Assembly (NCBI RefSeq): GCF_001888805.2
Contig: NZ_CP019113.1
Coordinates: forward strand, 3,286,001 to 3,350,000
DNA: 64,000 bases
Origin: Enterobacter sp. SA187
GTDB lineage: Bacteria; Pseudomonadota; Gammaproteobacteria; Enterobacterales; Enterobacteriaceae
Direction: 5' to 3'
Part shown: positions 32,403 through 42,029 of the stretch, piece by piece
Layout of the letters: every line of letters begins with the position of its first letter
Position numbering within the stretch: position 1 is the first letter of the stretch
Position numbers and translations under genes: made by a program
The notes under the pieces: model-generated
What the model saw: the letters and a program-made list of their open reading frames with translations, nothing else
Database searches by the model: none
What the model was told of the DNA's origin: nothing

Positions 32403-33827
32403 TCAATGTTTAATCATGATGTGCCGCACTACGGTGTAATCTTCCAGCCCGAAGACTGACATATCTTTGCCGTAGCCGGACATTTTCTGCCCGCCGTGCG
32501 GCATTTCGCTGACCAGCATAAAGTGCGTATTCACCCAGGTGCAGCCGTATTGCAGGCGAGCGCTCAGGCGGTGCGCCCGGCCCACGTCTTGAGTCCATAC
32601 CGATGACGCCAGCCCGTACTGCGAATCGTTGGCCCATGCCAGTACCTGATCTTCGTCGTCGAATTCTGTCATGCTGACCACCGGACCGAAGACTTCGCGC
32701 TGGACGATGGCGTCCTCCTGCTTCGCCCCGGCCAGCAGCGTCGGCTGGTAATAGTAGCCCGCGCCCTCGCGCTTCGCCCCGCCGGTGATCACTTTGATAT
32801 GCGGCAGCGCTTTGGCTTCTTCGACCGCCGCCGCCACGCGCGCCAGGTGTGCTTCGGAACTTAATGGCCCCAGTTCGGTGGAGCCGTCCTCCGGCGCGCC
32901 CATTTTCAGACTGGCAATGGCCGCACCGAGTTTTTCCACCAGCGCCGGATAAATGCCCTTTTGCGCATAGATACGACAGGCGGCGGTGCAGTCCTGTCCG
33001 GCATTGTAATAGCCGAAAGTGCGCACGCCTTCCACCACCGCCTCCAGATCCGCATCGTCAAAGACGATCACCGGCGCTTTGCCGCCCAGTTCCATGTGGG
33101 TACGTTTCACCGAAGAAGCGGTATGAGCGATGATATGCTCGCCGGTGGCAATGGAGCCGGTGAGCGACACCATACGCACTTTTTCATGACCGGTCAGCGG
33201 ATCGCCGACGGTTTTGCCACGGCCAAACAGCACGTTCAGCACGCCCGCCGGGAAAATATCTTTTGCCAGTTCCGCCAGCTTCAGCGCGGTCAGCGGCGTG
33301 ATCTCCGAAGGTTTGATCACCACGCAGTTGCCCGCCGCCAGTGCCGGTGCGAGTTTCCAGGCCGCCATCATCAGCGGATAGTTCCAGGGGGCAATGGACG
33401 CCACCACGCCCACCGGATCGCGGCGGATCATAGAGGTGTGACCTTCCAGATATTCCCCCGCCGCCAGACCATTAAGCGTGCGCGCCGCCCCGGCAAAGAA
33501 GCGGAACACGTCCACCACCGCCGGGATCTCATCGTTTAACGCGCAGTGCAGCGGTTTGCCGCAGTTCAGCGATTCGAGTTTTGCCAGCGCGTCGGCGTTG
33601 TCTTCTATGACCTGCGCCAGTTTCAGCAGCGCTTCGGCACGTACTTTCGGCGTGGTCTGCCCCCATTCGCTAAAGGCGCGATCGGCGGCGCGCACGGCGG
33701 CGTCGACCTGGGCTGCGGACGCTTCGGCGATCTCCAGCAACACCTCCCCGGTGGCCGGGTTATACACTGCCTGGGTTTCGCCTTCGCCGTTGATCAGCTC
33801 GCCATTAATTAACAGTTGATGTTGCAT
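32403..33827 (-). CDS. patD: gamma-aminobutyraldehyde dehydrogenase
   Basis: A 474-residue NAD-dependent aldehyde dehydrogenase, near-identical in length and sequence to E. coli PatD (YdcW). It oxidises 4-aminobutanal from putrescine to GABA. Family blocks present: IAPWNYPLMMAAWKLAPALAAGN, SLTGSIATGEHI, the catalytic glutamate in MELGGKAPVIVFDD, the nucleophilic cysteine in NAGQDCTAACR, and EVFGPVVS. Last enzyme gene of the ydcSTUV-patD unit, 25 nt after ydcV, coupling polyamine import to catabolism. Confidence 0.96.
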   Translation of the reverse strand: MQHQLLINGELINGEGETQAVYNPATGEVLLEIAEASAAQVDAAVRAADRAFSEWGQTTPKVRAEALLKLAQVIEDNADALAKLESLNCGKPLHCALNDEIPAVVDVFRFFAGAARTLNGLAAGEYLEGHTSMIRRDPVGVVASIAPWNYPLMMAAWKLAPALAAGNCVVIKPSEITPLTALKLAELAKDIFPAGVLNVLFGRGKTVGDPLTGHEKVRMVSLTGSIATGEHIIAHTASSVKRTHMELGGKAPVIVFDDADLEAVVEGVRTFGYYNAGQDCTAACRIYAQKGIYPALVEKLGAAIASLKMGAPEDGSTELGPLSSEAHLARVAAAVEEAKALPHIKVITGGAKREGAGYYYQPTLLAGAKQEDAIVQREVFGPVVSMTEFDDEDQVLAWANDSQYGLASSVWTQDVGRAHRLSARLQYGCTWVNTHFMLVSEMPHGGQKMSGYGKDMSVFGLEDYTVVRHIMIKH

Positions 33828-33852
33828 AATATGGTCCTTTCTCTGTGGTCAG

Positions 33853-34647
33853 TTATTTCCCGGTGTCGTCCTCGCGGGTCAGCCACCAGGCACCGAGGAT
33901 CGGCAGCATAGTTACCAGCATCACCAGCAGCGCCACCACGTTAGTCACCGGCACGTCGCGCGGTCGGCCTAACTGGTTGAGCAACCACAGGGGCAGCGTA
34001 CGTTCATGCCCGGCGGTGAAAGTGGTGACGATAATTTCGTCAAACGACAGCGCGAACGCCAGCATGCCCCCCGCCAGCAGCGCCGAACCTAAGTTCGGCA
34101 GCACCACATAGCGGAAGGTCTGCCAGCCGGTCGCGCCCAAATCCATCGACGCTTCCACCAGGCTCCATGAGGTGCGGCGAAAGCGGGCAATCACGTTGTT
34201 AAACACCACCACCACGCAGAAAGTCGCATGGCCGATGACGATGGTTAAAAAACCCGGCTCCAGATCGACGGTTTTAAAGGCCGTCAGCAGCGCCAGCCCG
34301 GTGATGATCCCCGGCAATGCAATGGGCAGCAGCAACAGTAAAGAGATGGCGTTTTTGCCAAAAAACGTGCTGCGCCATAACGCTGCTGCAGCAAGCGTGC
34401 CAAGTACCAGGGCAATCGCCGTCGACAGCGCGGCGACTTTAAGTGACAACGTCACGGATTCGAGAATGTCGCCCCTTGTGGCGGCCACGCTGAACCAGCG
34501 CAGCGTCAGCCCCTGCGGGGGAAAACTGAAGGCGGCGTCTTCGGTGTTAAACGCATAGATGGCGATGATGGCGAGGGGGAAATGCAGGAAGATCACCCCG
34601 CCCCAGGCCGCGACTTTGAGCAAAAAGGGGGCGCGATCAGAGTGCAT
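33853..34647 (-). CDS. ydcV: polyamine-type ABC transporter permease YdcV
   Basis: A 264-residue inner-membrane permease of the PotC/YdcV family. About six helices; the EAA loop is EASMDLGATGWQTFRYVVLPNLGSALLAGG. It overlaps ydcU by 11 nt and precedes patD. With YdcS, YdcT and YdcU it forms a putative putrescine/spermidine importer. Function in E. coli rests mainly on operon context. Confidence 0.94.
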   Translation of the reverse strand: MHSDRAPFLLKVAAWGGVIFLHFPLAIIAIYAFNTEDAAFSFPPQGLTLRWFSVAATRGDILESVTLSLKVAALSTAIALVLGTLAAAALWRSTFFGKNAISLLLLLPIALPGIITGLALLTAFKTVDLEPGFLTIVIGHATFCVVVVFNNVIARFRRTSWSLVEASMDLGATGWQTFRYVVLPNLGSALLAGGMLAFALSFDEIIVTTFTAGHERTLPLWLLNQLGRPRDVPVTNVVALLVMLVTMLPILGAWWLTREDDTGK

Positions 34648-35578
34648 CGAAAGCTCCCAGACGTTTCACGAACGCCAGATAAAGGGCAATCAATACAATG
34701 GGCACCAGCGTGAAGGCCGCCGCCATCGGCATATTGCCAATCGCCCCCTGCTGGGAGTAAACCATGTTGCCAATGAAATATCCTGGCGGGCCGATCAGTT
34801 GCGGGACGATAAAATCCCCCAGCGTCAGCGAGAAGGTAAAAATCGATCCGGCGGCAATGCCGGGAATAGCCAGCGGCAGCACCACATAACGGAACGTCTG
34901 CGCCGGACGCGCGCCCAGATCCGCCGACGCCTGCAACAGCGAGGCGGGTAACCGCTCCAGCGCCGCCTGCACCGGCAGGATCATGAATGGCAGCCAGATA
35001 TAGAGAAACACCAGAAAGCGCCCGAACCCGGAGGTGGAAAGCGTGCTACCGCCCACGGCGGGCAGCGTCAGAAAGGCCGCCAGCAGCGGTTGCAGCCCCA
35101 GATGGCTTAAAAACCACTGCGCCACACCGTCTTTCGCCAGCAGCAGCGTCCAGGCGTAGGCTTTGACGATGTAACTCGCCCACATCGGCAACATCACGGC
35201 GATATAGAAAAACGCTTTCATTTTGCCGGTGGTATAACGCGCCATAAACCACGCCATCGGGAAGGCAAGAATGGCGCTGGCAACGGTGACCGCCAGCGCC
35301 ATGGTGAGCGTGCGCAGGATAATGTCATAGTTGGCGGGGTTGAACAGCGCCTTCAGGTTCGCCAGCGTTAGATCCGGCGTCACCGACATGGTGAAATCGT
35401 CGAAAGTGTAAAACCCCTGCCACAGCAGCGTAAGCAGCGATCCGAAATAGACTACGCCGAACCACATCAGCGGCGGCACCAGCAGCAGGAACAGCCCGAG
35501 GCCAGGCCTGCGCCAGAAAAAGCCCGACAGCCGCCCCGTTTGTGGCGGCGCAGAAAGACGGGAGAAGTTTGTCGCCAT
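34637..35578 (-). CDS. ydcU: polyamine-type ABC transporter permease YdcU
   Basis: A 313-residue PotB-family permease. A cytoplasmic N-terminal stretch of about 28 residues precedes the first helix (LGLFLLLVPPLMWFGVVYF); the EAA loop is QASADLGARPAQTFRYVVLPLAIPGIAAGS. The ATG at 35578 abuts the ydcT stop with no gap, giving tight translational coupling. Partner of YdcV. Confidence 0.94.
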   Translation of the reverse strand: MATNFSRLSAPPQTGRLSGFFWRRPGLGLFLLLVPPLMWFGVVYFGSLLTLLWQGFYTFDDFTMSVTPDLTLANLKALFNPANYDIILRTLTMALAVTVASAILAFPMAWFMARYTTGKMKAFFYIAVMLPMWASYIVKAYAWTLLLAKDGVAQWFLSHLGLQPLLAAFLTLPAVGGSTLSTSGFGRFLVFLYIWLPFMILPVQAALERLPASLLQASADLGARPAQTFRYVVLPLAIPGIAAGSIFTFSLTLGDFIVPQLIGPPGYFIGNMVYSQQGAIGNMPMAAAFTLVPIVLIALYLAFVKRLGAFDAL

Positions 35579-36592
35579 TCAGCCCGCCCCCTGCAGTGGT
35601 ACCATCGCCGCCCGCGCCCAGCAGGCCAGCACCCTCTGCCCCGGCTGTAATAGTTCGGGCAGCTGCGCGTCGGAGAGATTCGCCTGGCTGACCAGTAATT
35701 TTTCCCCGCCCGGCAAGCGCAGCTCAAAGCGCGTCGCCGCCCCCTGATACTGCACTGCCTGCACCACGCCCTGCACCTGGATCTCGCCGGACTCGTTCAG
35801 CCGGATATGCTCCGGACGCAGGGAGTACATCCCCGTCATACCGCACAGCTGACGGGCGGTGTCGGCGGTAAAAACGTTGGCGGTGCCGACAAAACCGGCG
35901 ACAAAGGGCGTGCGCGGTCGCAGATAGAGCTCGCGCGGGCTGTCGATTTGCTCGATGCGGCCATTGTTGAACACCGCCACCCGGTCAGACATCGACAGCG
36001 CTTCCCCCTGATCGTGAGTCACAAAAATAAAGGTGATGCCCAGATCCTGTTGCAGCTTTTTCAGTTCGAACTGCATCTGCTCACGCAGTTTGAGATCGAG
36101 CGCGCCGAGGGGTTCATCCAGCAGCAATACCCGCGGCTCGTTGACCAGCGCGCGGGCGATTGTCACCCGCTGCCGCTGGCCGCCGGAAAGCTGCGACGGT
36201 TTACGGGTGTGCACAAATCCCAGCGCCACTTTTTCCAGCGCCTCGCGGGCGCGGGCATGGCGCTGTTTTTTGTCGACGCCTTTCACCATCAGGCCGTAGG
36301 CGACGTTGTCGAGGATCGACATATGCGGGAAGAGCGCGTAATCCTGAAACACAGTATTGACGTCGCGCTGCCAGGGCGGCAGCGTGCTGGCGTCCTGCCC
36401 GAAAATACGTATCGCCCCGCCTGACAGCTGTTCAAACCCGGCGATCAGCCGCAGGCAGGTGGTTTTGCCGGAGCCGGACGGCCCCAGCATCGAGAAAAAC
36501 TCCCCGTCCTGCACCTCAAGGCTGACGCCATCCACCGCCCGCACATCCCCATACAGACGCGAGACATTCTGAAACTCTACGGCCCGGGCCAT
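35579..36592 (-). CDS. ydcT: polyamine-type ABC transporter ATPase YdcT
   Basis: A 337-residue PotA-type ATPase. Walker A GPSGSGKTT, Q-loop NTVFQDYALFPHM, signature LSGGQRQR, Walker B VLLLDEPLGALD and switch VTHDQGEA lie in the first 230 residues, with a TOBE-type domain (LRPEHIRLNESGEIQVQGVV) at the C-terminus. It starts 2 nt after the ydcS stop. Energises YdcU/YdcV. Confidence 0.95.
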   Translation of the reverse strand: MARAVEFQNVSRLYGDVRAVDGVSLEVQDGEFFSMLGPSGSGKTTCLRLIAGFEQLSGGAIRIFGQDASTLPPWQRDVNTVFQDYALFPHMSILDNVAYGLMVKGVDKKQRHARAREALEKVALGFVHTRKPSQLSGGQRQRVTIARALVNEPRVLLLDEPLGALDLKLREQMQFELKKLQQDLGITFIFVTHDQGEALSMSDRVAVFNNGRIEQIDSPRELYLRPRTPFVAGFVGTANVFTADTARQLCGMTGMYSLRPEHIRLNESGEIQVQGVVQAVQYQGAATRFELRLPGGEKLLVSQANLSDAQLPELLQPGQRVLACWARAAMVPLQGAG

Positions 36593-36594
36593 GC

Positions 36595-37740
36595 TTAACG
36601 TCCACCCATAATGGCGATGTAATCCTGCGTCCAGCGGCTGTACGGCACATATTTACCGCCGTCCGCCACCGGCGTTTTCCAGAAGGCGATTTTGTCAAAG
36701 AAGCTGTAGCCGTTGGTGTCGCAGCCTTTCTCGCCCAGCAGCGTGCTGGCCTTGCAGCCTTCCGGCACCACCGGCAGCGAGCCAAACCAGGCCGCCACAT
36801 CGCCCTGCACTTTTGGCGTCAGCGACCAGTTCATCCACTTATAGGCGCAGTTCGGGTGTTTGGCGTCGGCGTGCAGCATAGTGGTGTCCGCCCAGCCGGT
36901 GACGCCCTCTTTCGGAAAGACGGTGGCGATGGGCTGATTTTCGCCTTTCAGCGCGTTTGCCTGATACGGCCAGGCGCTGGAGGCCACCACGCCTTCGTTT
37001 TTGAAGTCGCTCATCTGCACAGTGGTGTCATGCCAGTAGCGATGGATCAACTGATGCTGGTCGCGCAGTACCTTCAGTACGGCGTCGTACTGCTGTTGGG
37101 TGAGCTGGTAGGGATCCTCAATGCCGAGTTCCGGCTGGGTGGCTTTCACATAGAGCGCGGCATCGGCGATATAAATCGGCCCGTCATAGGCCTGTACGCG
37201 CCCCTGGTTGCTTTTGCCGTCCGGCAGTTGCTGTTTGATAAACAGCACCGCCCAGCTGTCCGGCGGCGTGGGGAACGTGGTGGTGTTGTACATCAGCAGG
37301 TTCGGCCCCCACTGATACGGCGTGCCGTAGACTTTACCGTTGACGTTAAACCAGTCGCCCTTCTCCATACGCGGATCGACGTTTTTCCAGTTCTCTATCA
37401 GCGCGGTATTGATCGGCTGGACGCGTTTTCCCATGATCAGCCGCAGGGAGGCGTCGCCGGAGGCGGTAACCAGGTCGTAGCCGCCCTTCGCCATCAGGCT
37501 GACCATTTCATCGGAGGTGGCGGCGGTTTTGACGTTAACGGCGCAGCCGGTCTCTTTTTCAAAGGCCGTCACCCAGTCGTAGTCCTTATCGGTTTGCCCG
37601 CGCTCGATATAACCGGGCCAGGCGATAATATCGAGCCGCCCTTCGCCATCGCCGATTTTTGTGGGCGGTTCGGCGGCGTGGGCGCAGGCAAGGGTCATGC
37701 CCAGCGAACACAGACAGCTGCGCGCAAATGTTTTGCTCAT
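36595..37740 (-). CDS. ydcS: polyamine-type periplasmic binding protein YdcS
   Basis: 381 residues, exactly the E. coli YdcS length, with a signal peptide (MSKTFARSCLCSLGMTLACAHAA). Binding-protein blocks: DIIAWPGYIERGQTDKDYDWV, YDLVTASGDASLRLIMG, TPYQWGPNLLMYNT and WMNWSLTPKVQGDVAAWFGS. E. coli YdcS has also been linked to polyhydroxybutyrate synthesis/uptake (from memory). The start at 37740 has AGGAG upstream; the frame open to 37821 is not coding. First gene of ydcSTUV-patD, next to the regulator ydcR. Confidence 0.95.
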   Translation of the reverse strand: MSKTFARSCLCSLGMTLACAHAAEPPTKIGDGEGRLDIIAWPGYIERGQTDKDYDWVTAFEKETGCAVNVKTAATSDEMVSLMAKGGYDLVTASGDASLRLIMGKRVQPINTALIENWKNVDPRMEKGDWFNVNGKVYGTPYQWGPNLLMYNTTTFPTPPDSWAVLFIKQQLPDGKSNQGRVQAYDGPIYIADAALYVKATQPELGIEDPYQLTQQQYDAVLKVLRDQHQLIHRYWHDTTVQMSDFKNEGVVASSAWPYQANALKGENQPIATVFPKEGVTGWADTTMLHADAKHPNCAYKWMNWSLTPKVQGDVAAWFGSLPVVPEGCKASTLLGEKGCDTNGYSFFDKIAFWKTPVADGGKYVPYSRWTQDYIAIMGGR

Positions 37741-37894
37741 ACGGATGTACTCCTGTCGCAATAAGAGGTGCGGCAGCCGTGCCGTTAAAAAGTCTCCCTT
37801 CATAAAGGTAGACAGCGGCACGATCCGTATAAAAGAAATTTGCTCAGGTTGTGACCGGCGTTAAATTCAGTAAATAAGCCGCCGCAAAGAGTTG

Positions 37895-39304
37895 TTATTT
37901 CAGCAATTCACGAATTAATTGTCCGAGGATCTTCACCGCCTGTTCCTGGCGGTCGCCCCACTCCCAGGAGGTGTTAAAGCGGAAAAACGGCACCCAGGCG
38001 TCGGAGGTGGAAAACATCTTGCCCGGCGCGATGCTGATGCGGTGCGCCAGCGCCTGCTCGCTTAATTTTCCCGCATCCAGGGTTGCGGGCAGTTCGATCC
38101 ATAAAAAATAGCCGCTGTCGTTGTGGTGAATCTTCACCTCCGGCGGAAGATGGCGCAGCAGCGCCTGCCAGCTTTGCTGTTTGCGGGCGGCCAGCGTGCG
38201 CCGCAGGCGGCGCAGATGGGCGTCGTAACGCTGGGTGGAGAGGTAATCGACCAGCGCCAGCTGCACCGGCGAACTGGTGGATAAGGTGCTCATCAGCTGT
38301 AGCTGCTGGATACGCCGCGCATGTTTCCCCGCCGCCACCCAGCCGATACGAAATCCCGCCACCAGACATTTGGAAAACGACGAGCAGTGCAGCGTCATGT
38401 CCTGCGTGTCCCAGGCTTTGGCCGGCAAGGGTTTTTCCCGCCCGTAATACAGCTCGCTGTAAACATCATCCTCAATGAGCGTGACGTTATGCTGTGCCAG
38501 CAGCGCCACCAGTCTGGCTTTTTTGTCGGCGCTGAGGGTAAAGCCGAGCGGGTTCTGGCTGTTAGTCATCAGCCAGCAGGCTTTTACCGGATAGTCGTTC
38601 AGCGCCTGGGCGAGCGCTTCCAGATCGATACCCTCTTTCACGTCCGTCGCCACTGACAACGCCTTCAGCCGCAGCCGCTCCAGCGCCTGCAATGCGCCGT
38701 AAAAACAGGGGTTTTCGACGATCACCCAGTCTCCCGGCTGCGTGACCGCCTGCAAACTCAGGTTGAGCGCTTCCAGCGCCCCGGCGGTGATCACGATTTC
38801 ATCCGGCGATATGGTCATGCCCTGCTGGGCGTAACGGCGGGCAATGGCATGACGCAGCGCGGCATTGCCCGGCGGCAGGTTTTCGATCACGCTCATGGCG
38901 GTGGCGGTTTTGCCAATCGCCGAAAGCGAGCGGTTGAGCTGCTGCTGCGGGAAAAGATGTGGATCGGGAAACGCCGAGCCAAACGGCAGCACCGAGGCGT
39001 CACAGCTTGCCTGTAACACGTCAAAAATGTAGGTGTTGATGTCCACCGCCTCATCTCGCATCACCTGCGCGGGCGGCGTCAGTTTCTGGCTCACCGGACG
39101 CGGCGCGACGAAATAGCCGGACTGCGGGCGGGCGACGATGCGCCCCTGGCTTTCCAGCATCTGATAGGCATGGCCAACGGTCATAAAGCTCAGGCCGCTG
39201 TGCGTCACCTGCTCGCGCAACGAAGGTAAACGGTCCCCTGGCTGCCAGACGCCGAGTTCGATCTGGTCGATAATTTGTTGCGCAAGGCGCTGATATTTTT
39301 TCAT
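37895..39304 (-). CDS. ydcR: MocR-family regulator YdcR
   Basis: 469 residues. The GntR winged helix (residues 1-70, LAQQIIDQIELGVWQPGDRLPSLREQVTHSGLSFMTVGHAYQMLE) is fused to a fold-type I aminotransferase-like domain. The PLP lysine lies in SSFSKCLVAGFRIGW, with the partner motif NPCFYGALQALE upstream. MocR proteins sense amino-acid or vitamin-B6-like ligands. YdcR lies directly upstream of ydcSTUV-patD on the same strand, as in K-12, and is a candidate regulator of it. Confidence 0.94.
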   Translation of the reverse strand: MKKYQRLAQQIIDQIELGVWQPGDRLPSLREQVTHSGLSFMTVGHAYQMLESQGRIVARPQSGYFVAPRPVSQKLTPPAQVMRDEAVDINTYIFDVLQASCDASVLPFGSAFPDPHLFPQQQLNRSLSAIGKTATAMSVIENLPPGNAALRHAIARRYAQQGMTISPDEIVITAGALEALNLSLQAVTQPGDWVIVENPCFYGALQALERLRLKALSVATDVKEGIDLEALAQALNDYPVKACWLMTNSQNPLGFTLSADKKARLVALLAQHNVTLIEDDVYSELYYGREKPLPAKAWDTQDMTLHCSSFSKCLVAGFRIGWVAAGKHARRIQQLQLMSTLSTSSPVQLALVDYLSTQRYDAHLRRLRRTLAARKQQSWQALLRHLPPEVKIHHNDSGYFLWIELPATLDAGKLSEQALAHRISIAPGKMFSTSDAWVPFFRFNTSWEWGDRQEQAVKILGQLIRELLK

Positions 39305-39487
39305 TTCACTTACACAAAACTAACCTAAACTTACCGTACCACGACAGTTGCCCTTTCGCTATATCAGTTCACTCAAAATGACGGCTTTTTGCAAACTGTT
39401 ATCTAAAAATATCGGGTATCTGCGTCTGCACGTTTCGCTCCCGGATCATTACCATTAACGCTAACAGCAGGTTATCAGAGGTTGTCT

Positions 39488-40873
39488 ATGTTCGGTCTTG
39501 ATGCGTTTCATCTGGCGAGGATCCAGTTCGCTTTCACGGTTTCATTCCACATTATCTTTCCGGCGATCACCATCGGGCTGGCCAGTTACCTTGCGGTGCT
39601 GGAAGGGTTGTGGCTGAAAACCAAAAATCCGGTGTGGCGTGCGCTGTACCATTTCTGGTCGAAAATCTTCGCCGTTAACTTTGGTATGGGGGTGGTTTCC
39701 GGTCTGGTGATGGCCTATCAGTTCGGCACTAACTGGAGCGGCTTTTCGCAGTTTGCCGGGAGTATCACCGGGCCGCTGCTGACCTATGAAGTGCTGACAG
39801 CCTTCTTCCTGGAGGCGGGTTTTCTTGGCGTAATGCTGTTCGGCTGGAATAAAGTCGGGCCGGGGCTGCACTTTCTGGCGACCTGCATGGTGGCGCTGGG
39901 TACGCTGATGTCCACCTTCTGGATCCTGGCGTCCAACAGCTGGATGCACACCCCGCAGGGCTTTGAGATCGTCAACGGTCAGGTGGTGCCGGTGGACTGG
40001 TTCGCGGTTATTTTCAACCCTTCCTTCCCGTACCGGCTGCTGCATATGACGGTGGCGGCGTTTCTCAGCAGCGCCCTGTTTGTGGGGGCGTCCGCGGCCT
40101 GGCATCTGCTGCGCGGTAATAACACCCCCGCTATTCGCACCATGTTTTCCATGGCGCTGTGGATGACGCTGATTGTCGCGCCCATTCAGGCGATGATCGG
40201 CGATATGCACGGGCTGAACACGCTGGAGCATCAACCGGCCAAGATCGCTGCCATTGAAGGCCACTGGGAAAACAGACCGGGCGAAGCGACGCCGCTGTTG
40301 CTGTTCGGCCTGCCGGATATGGAAGAAGAGCGCACCCGCTACGGGCTGGAGATCCCCGCGCTAGGCAGCCTGATCCTCACGCACAGTCTGGATAAACAGG
40401 TTCCGGCGTTAAAAGAGTTTCCGAAAGAGAACCGCCCCAACTCCACCATTGTGTTCTGGTCGTTCCGCATCATGGTGGCGATGGGCCTGCTGATGATGCT
40501 GCTTGGCGTCGCAGCGTTGTGGCTGCGTTATAAACACCGCCTTTACGAGTCGCGGCCGTTCCTGCATTTTGCGTTATGGATGGGGCCTTCCGGACTTATC
40601 GCCATTCTCGCCGGATGGGTGACGACGGAAGTCGGCCGTCAGCCCTGGGTGGTGTATGGCCTGCAACGCACTATCGACGCGGTTTCCGCCCACGGCGATT
40701 TGCAGATGAGTATCAGCCTGCTGACCTTCTTCGTGGTCTATACCTCGGTCTTCGGCGTCGGTTACAGCTACATGGTGCGCCTGATCAAACTGGGGCCGCA
40801 GCCACCTGACGAACATCCCACAGATGGCCGGCCTGCCCGCCCGCTGTCGGCCACCAGGGAGGAGTTTAAATAA
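39488..40873 (+). CDS. cioA: cytochrome bd-type quinol oxidase subunit I (CioA-like)
   Basis: 461 residues in about nine helices. The heme-ligand histidines and quinol-site region are in HLARIQFAFTVSFHIIFPAI (start), NSWMHTPQGFEIVNGQ and RLLHMTVAAFLSSALFVG; GRQPWVVYGLQRT is present. At 461 residues it lacks the long Q-loop insertion of CydA (about 522 residues), which marks the short-Q-loop, cyanide-insensitive (CioA/AppC-distant) type. The ATG at 39488 is used rather than the TTG at 39482 (AGAGG upstream). One base overlap with cioB. K-12 has yncJ-hicAB at this position instead. Confidence 0.92.
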   Translation: MFGLDAFHLARIQFAFTVSFHIIFPAITIGLASYLAVLEGLWLKTKNPVWRALYHFWSKIFAVNFGMGVVSGLVMAYQFGTNWSGFSQFAGSITGPLLTYEVLTAFFLEAGFLGVMLFGWNKVGPGLHFLATCMVALGTLMSTFWILASNSWMHTPQGFEIVNGQVVPVDWFAVIFNPSFPYRLLHMTVAAFLSSALFVGASAAWHLLRGNNTPAIRTMFSMALWMTLIVAPIQAMIGDMHGLNTLEHQPAKIAAIEGHWENRPGEATPLLLFGLPDMEEERTRYGLEIPALGSLILTHSLDKQVPALKEFPKENRPNSTIVFWSFRIMVAMGLLMMLLGVAALWLRYKHRLYESRPFLHFALWMGPSGLIAILAGWVTTEVGRQPWVVYGLQRTIDAVSAHGDLQMSISLLTFFVVYTSVFGVGYSYMVRLIKLGPQPPDEHPTDGRPARPLSATREEFK

Positions 40874-41883
40874 TGGGTATCGATCTGTCGGTAATCTGGT
40901 TTGTGATCATCGTCTTCTCCACGCTGATGTATATCGTGATGGACGGCTTTGATCTGGGCATCGGCATTCTGTTTCCGCTGGTACAGGATGAAGACGAGCG
41001 CGATGTGATGGTCAACACGGTCGCCCCGGTATGGGATGGCAACGAAACCTGGCTGGTGCTGGGCGGTGCGGGTCTGTTCGGTGCGTTCCCGCTGGCCTAT
41101 GCGGTCATTATTGACGCGCTGACCATCCCCCTGACGCTGATGCTGATTGGGCTGATTTTCCGCGGCGTGGCCTTTGAGTTCCGCTTCAAAGCCACCCCGG
41201 AACACCGGCCGTTCTGGGATAAGTCATTCCTGTGCGGTTCGATCCTCGCCACCTTCACCCAGGGGATAGTGGTGGGTGCGGTGCTGAACGGTTTCCCGGT
41301 GACGGGCCGTACGTTCAGCGGCGGTGCGCTGGACTGGCTGACGCCCTTTAACCTGTTCTGCGGTTTTGGGCTGGTCGTGGCCTACGCCCTGCTCGGCGCA
41401 AGCTGGCTGGTGATGAAAAGCGGCGGTGAATTACAGGTGAAAATGCGTCGCTCGTCGAAACAGCTGCTGCTGGCGCTGCTGGTGGTGACGGCGGTGATCA
41501 GTCTGTGGACGCCGCTGGCGCATCAGGCGATTGCCGATCGCTGGTTCAGTATGCCAAATATCTTCTTCCTGATGCCGGTGCCGGTGCTGGTGGTGCTGCT
41601 GAGCCTGTGGCAATGGCGCAGCCTGAGTAACGTCGAGCACCATTCGCTGCCCTTTGTGCTGACGCTGGGGTTGATTTTCCTGGGCTTCAGCGGGCTGGGC
41701 ATCAGCATCTGGCCGCACATTATCCCGCCGTCCATCACGCTCTGGGAGGCGGCCGCGCCGCCGCAAAGCCAGGGCTTTATGCTGGTCGGCGCGCTGCTGA
41801 TTATTCCGGTGATCCTGGTCTATACCTTCTGGAGCTACTACGTGTTCCGCGGCAAAGTTAAACCCGGCGAGGGCTATCACTGA
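40873..41883 (+). CDS. cioB: cytochrome bd-type quinol oxidase subunit II (CioB-like)
   Basis: 336 residues, CydB fold with eight helices. Signature blocks are YIVMDGFDLGIGILFPLVQDEDERDVMVNTVAPVWDGNETWLVL (read in two parts), FRGVAFEFRFKA and ISIWPHIIPPSITLWEAAAPP. It pairs with CioA to form the terminal oxidase that reduces O2 with ubiquinol. Its TGA overlaps the ATG of the small DUF2474 gene, so all three subunits are translationally linked. Confidence 0.94.
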   Translation: MGIDLSVIWFVIIVFSTLMYIVMDGFDLGIGILFPLVQDEDERDVMVNTVAPVWDGNETWLVLGGAGLFGAFPLAYAVIIDALTIPLTLMLIGLIFRGVAFEFRFKATPEHRPFWDKSFLCGSILATFTQGIVVGAVLNGFPVTGRTFSGGALDWLTPFNLFCGFGLVVAYALLGASWLVMKSGGELQVKMRRSSKQLLLALLVVTAVISLWTPLAHQAIADRWFSMPNIFFLMPVPVLVVLLSLWQWRSLSNVEHHSLPFVLTLGLIFLGFSGLGISIWPHIIPPSITLWEAAAPPQSQGFMLVGALLIIPVILVYTFWSYYVFRGKVKPGEGYH

Positions 41884-42011
41884 TGCAGAAACCTTTATGG
41901 AAACGGCTGATGTGGCTGGTGATCATCTGGGGCGCCAGCGTGCTGGCGCTCGGCGCGGTGAGTATGGGGTTCCGGCTGCTGATGAGCGCGGCGGGGTTTA
42001 AGTCACATTGA
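41883..42011 (+). CDS. small DUF2474-type subunit of the bd oxidase
   Basis: A 42-residue ORF directly coupled to cioB (TGATG). The peptide MQKPLWKRLMWLVIIWGASV... has a basic N-terminus with paired Trp, then one transmembrane helix. This is the DUF2474 pattern; such proteins sit third in cioAB operons, like CydX in cydAB. It probably stabilises the oxidase. The coding stop lies 20 nt before REP-type repeats. Confidence 0.85.
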   Translation: MQKPLWKRLMWLVIIWGASVLALGAVSMGFRLLMSAAGFKSH

Positions 42012-42029
42012 TGGGCGGTTATTGCCCGG

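Noticed and set aside
36856..37764. 302-codon frame opposite ydcS
   Set aside because: ydcS is conserved end to end; the opposite frame has no motif.
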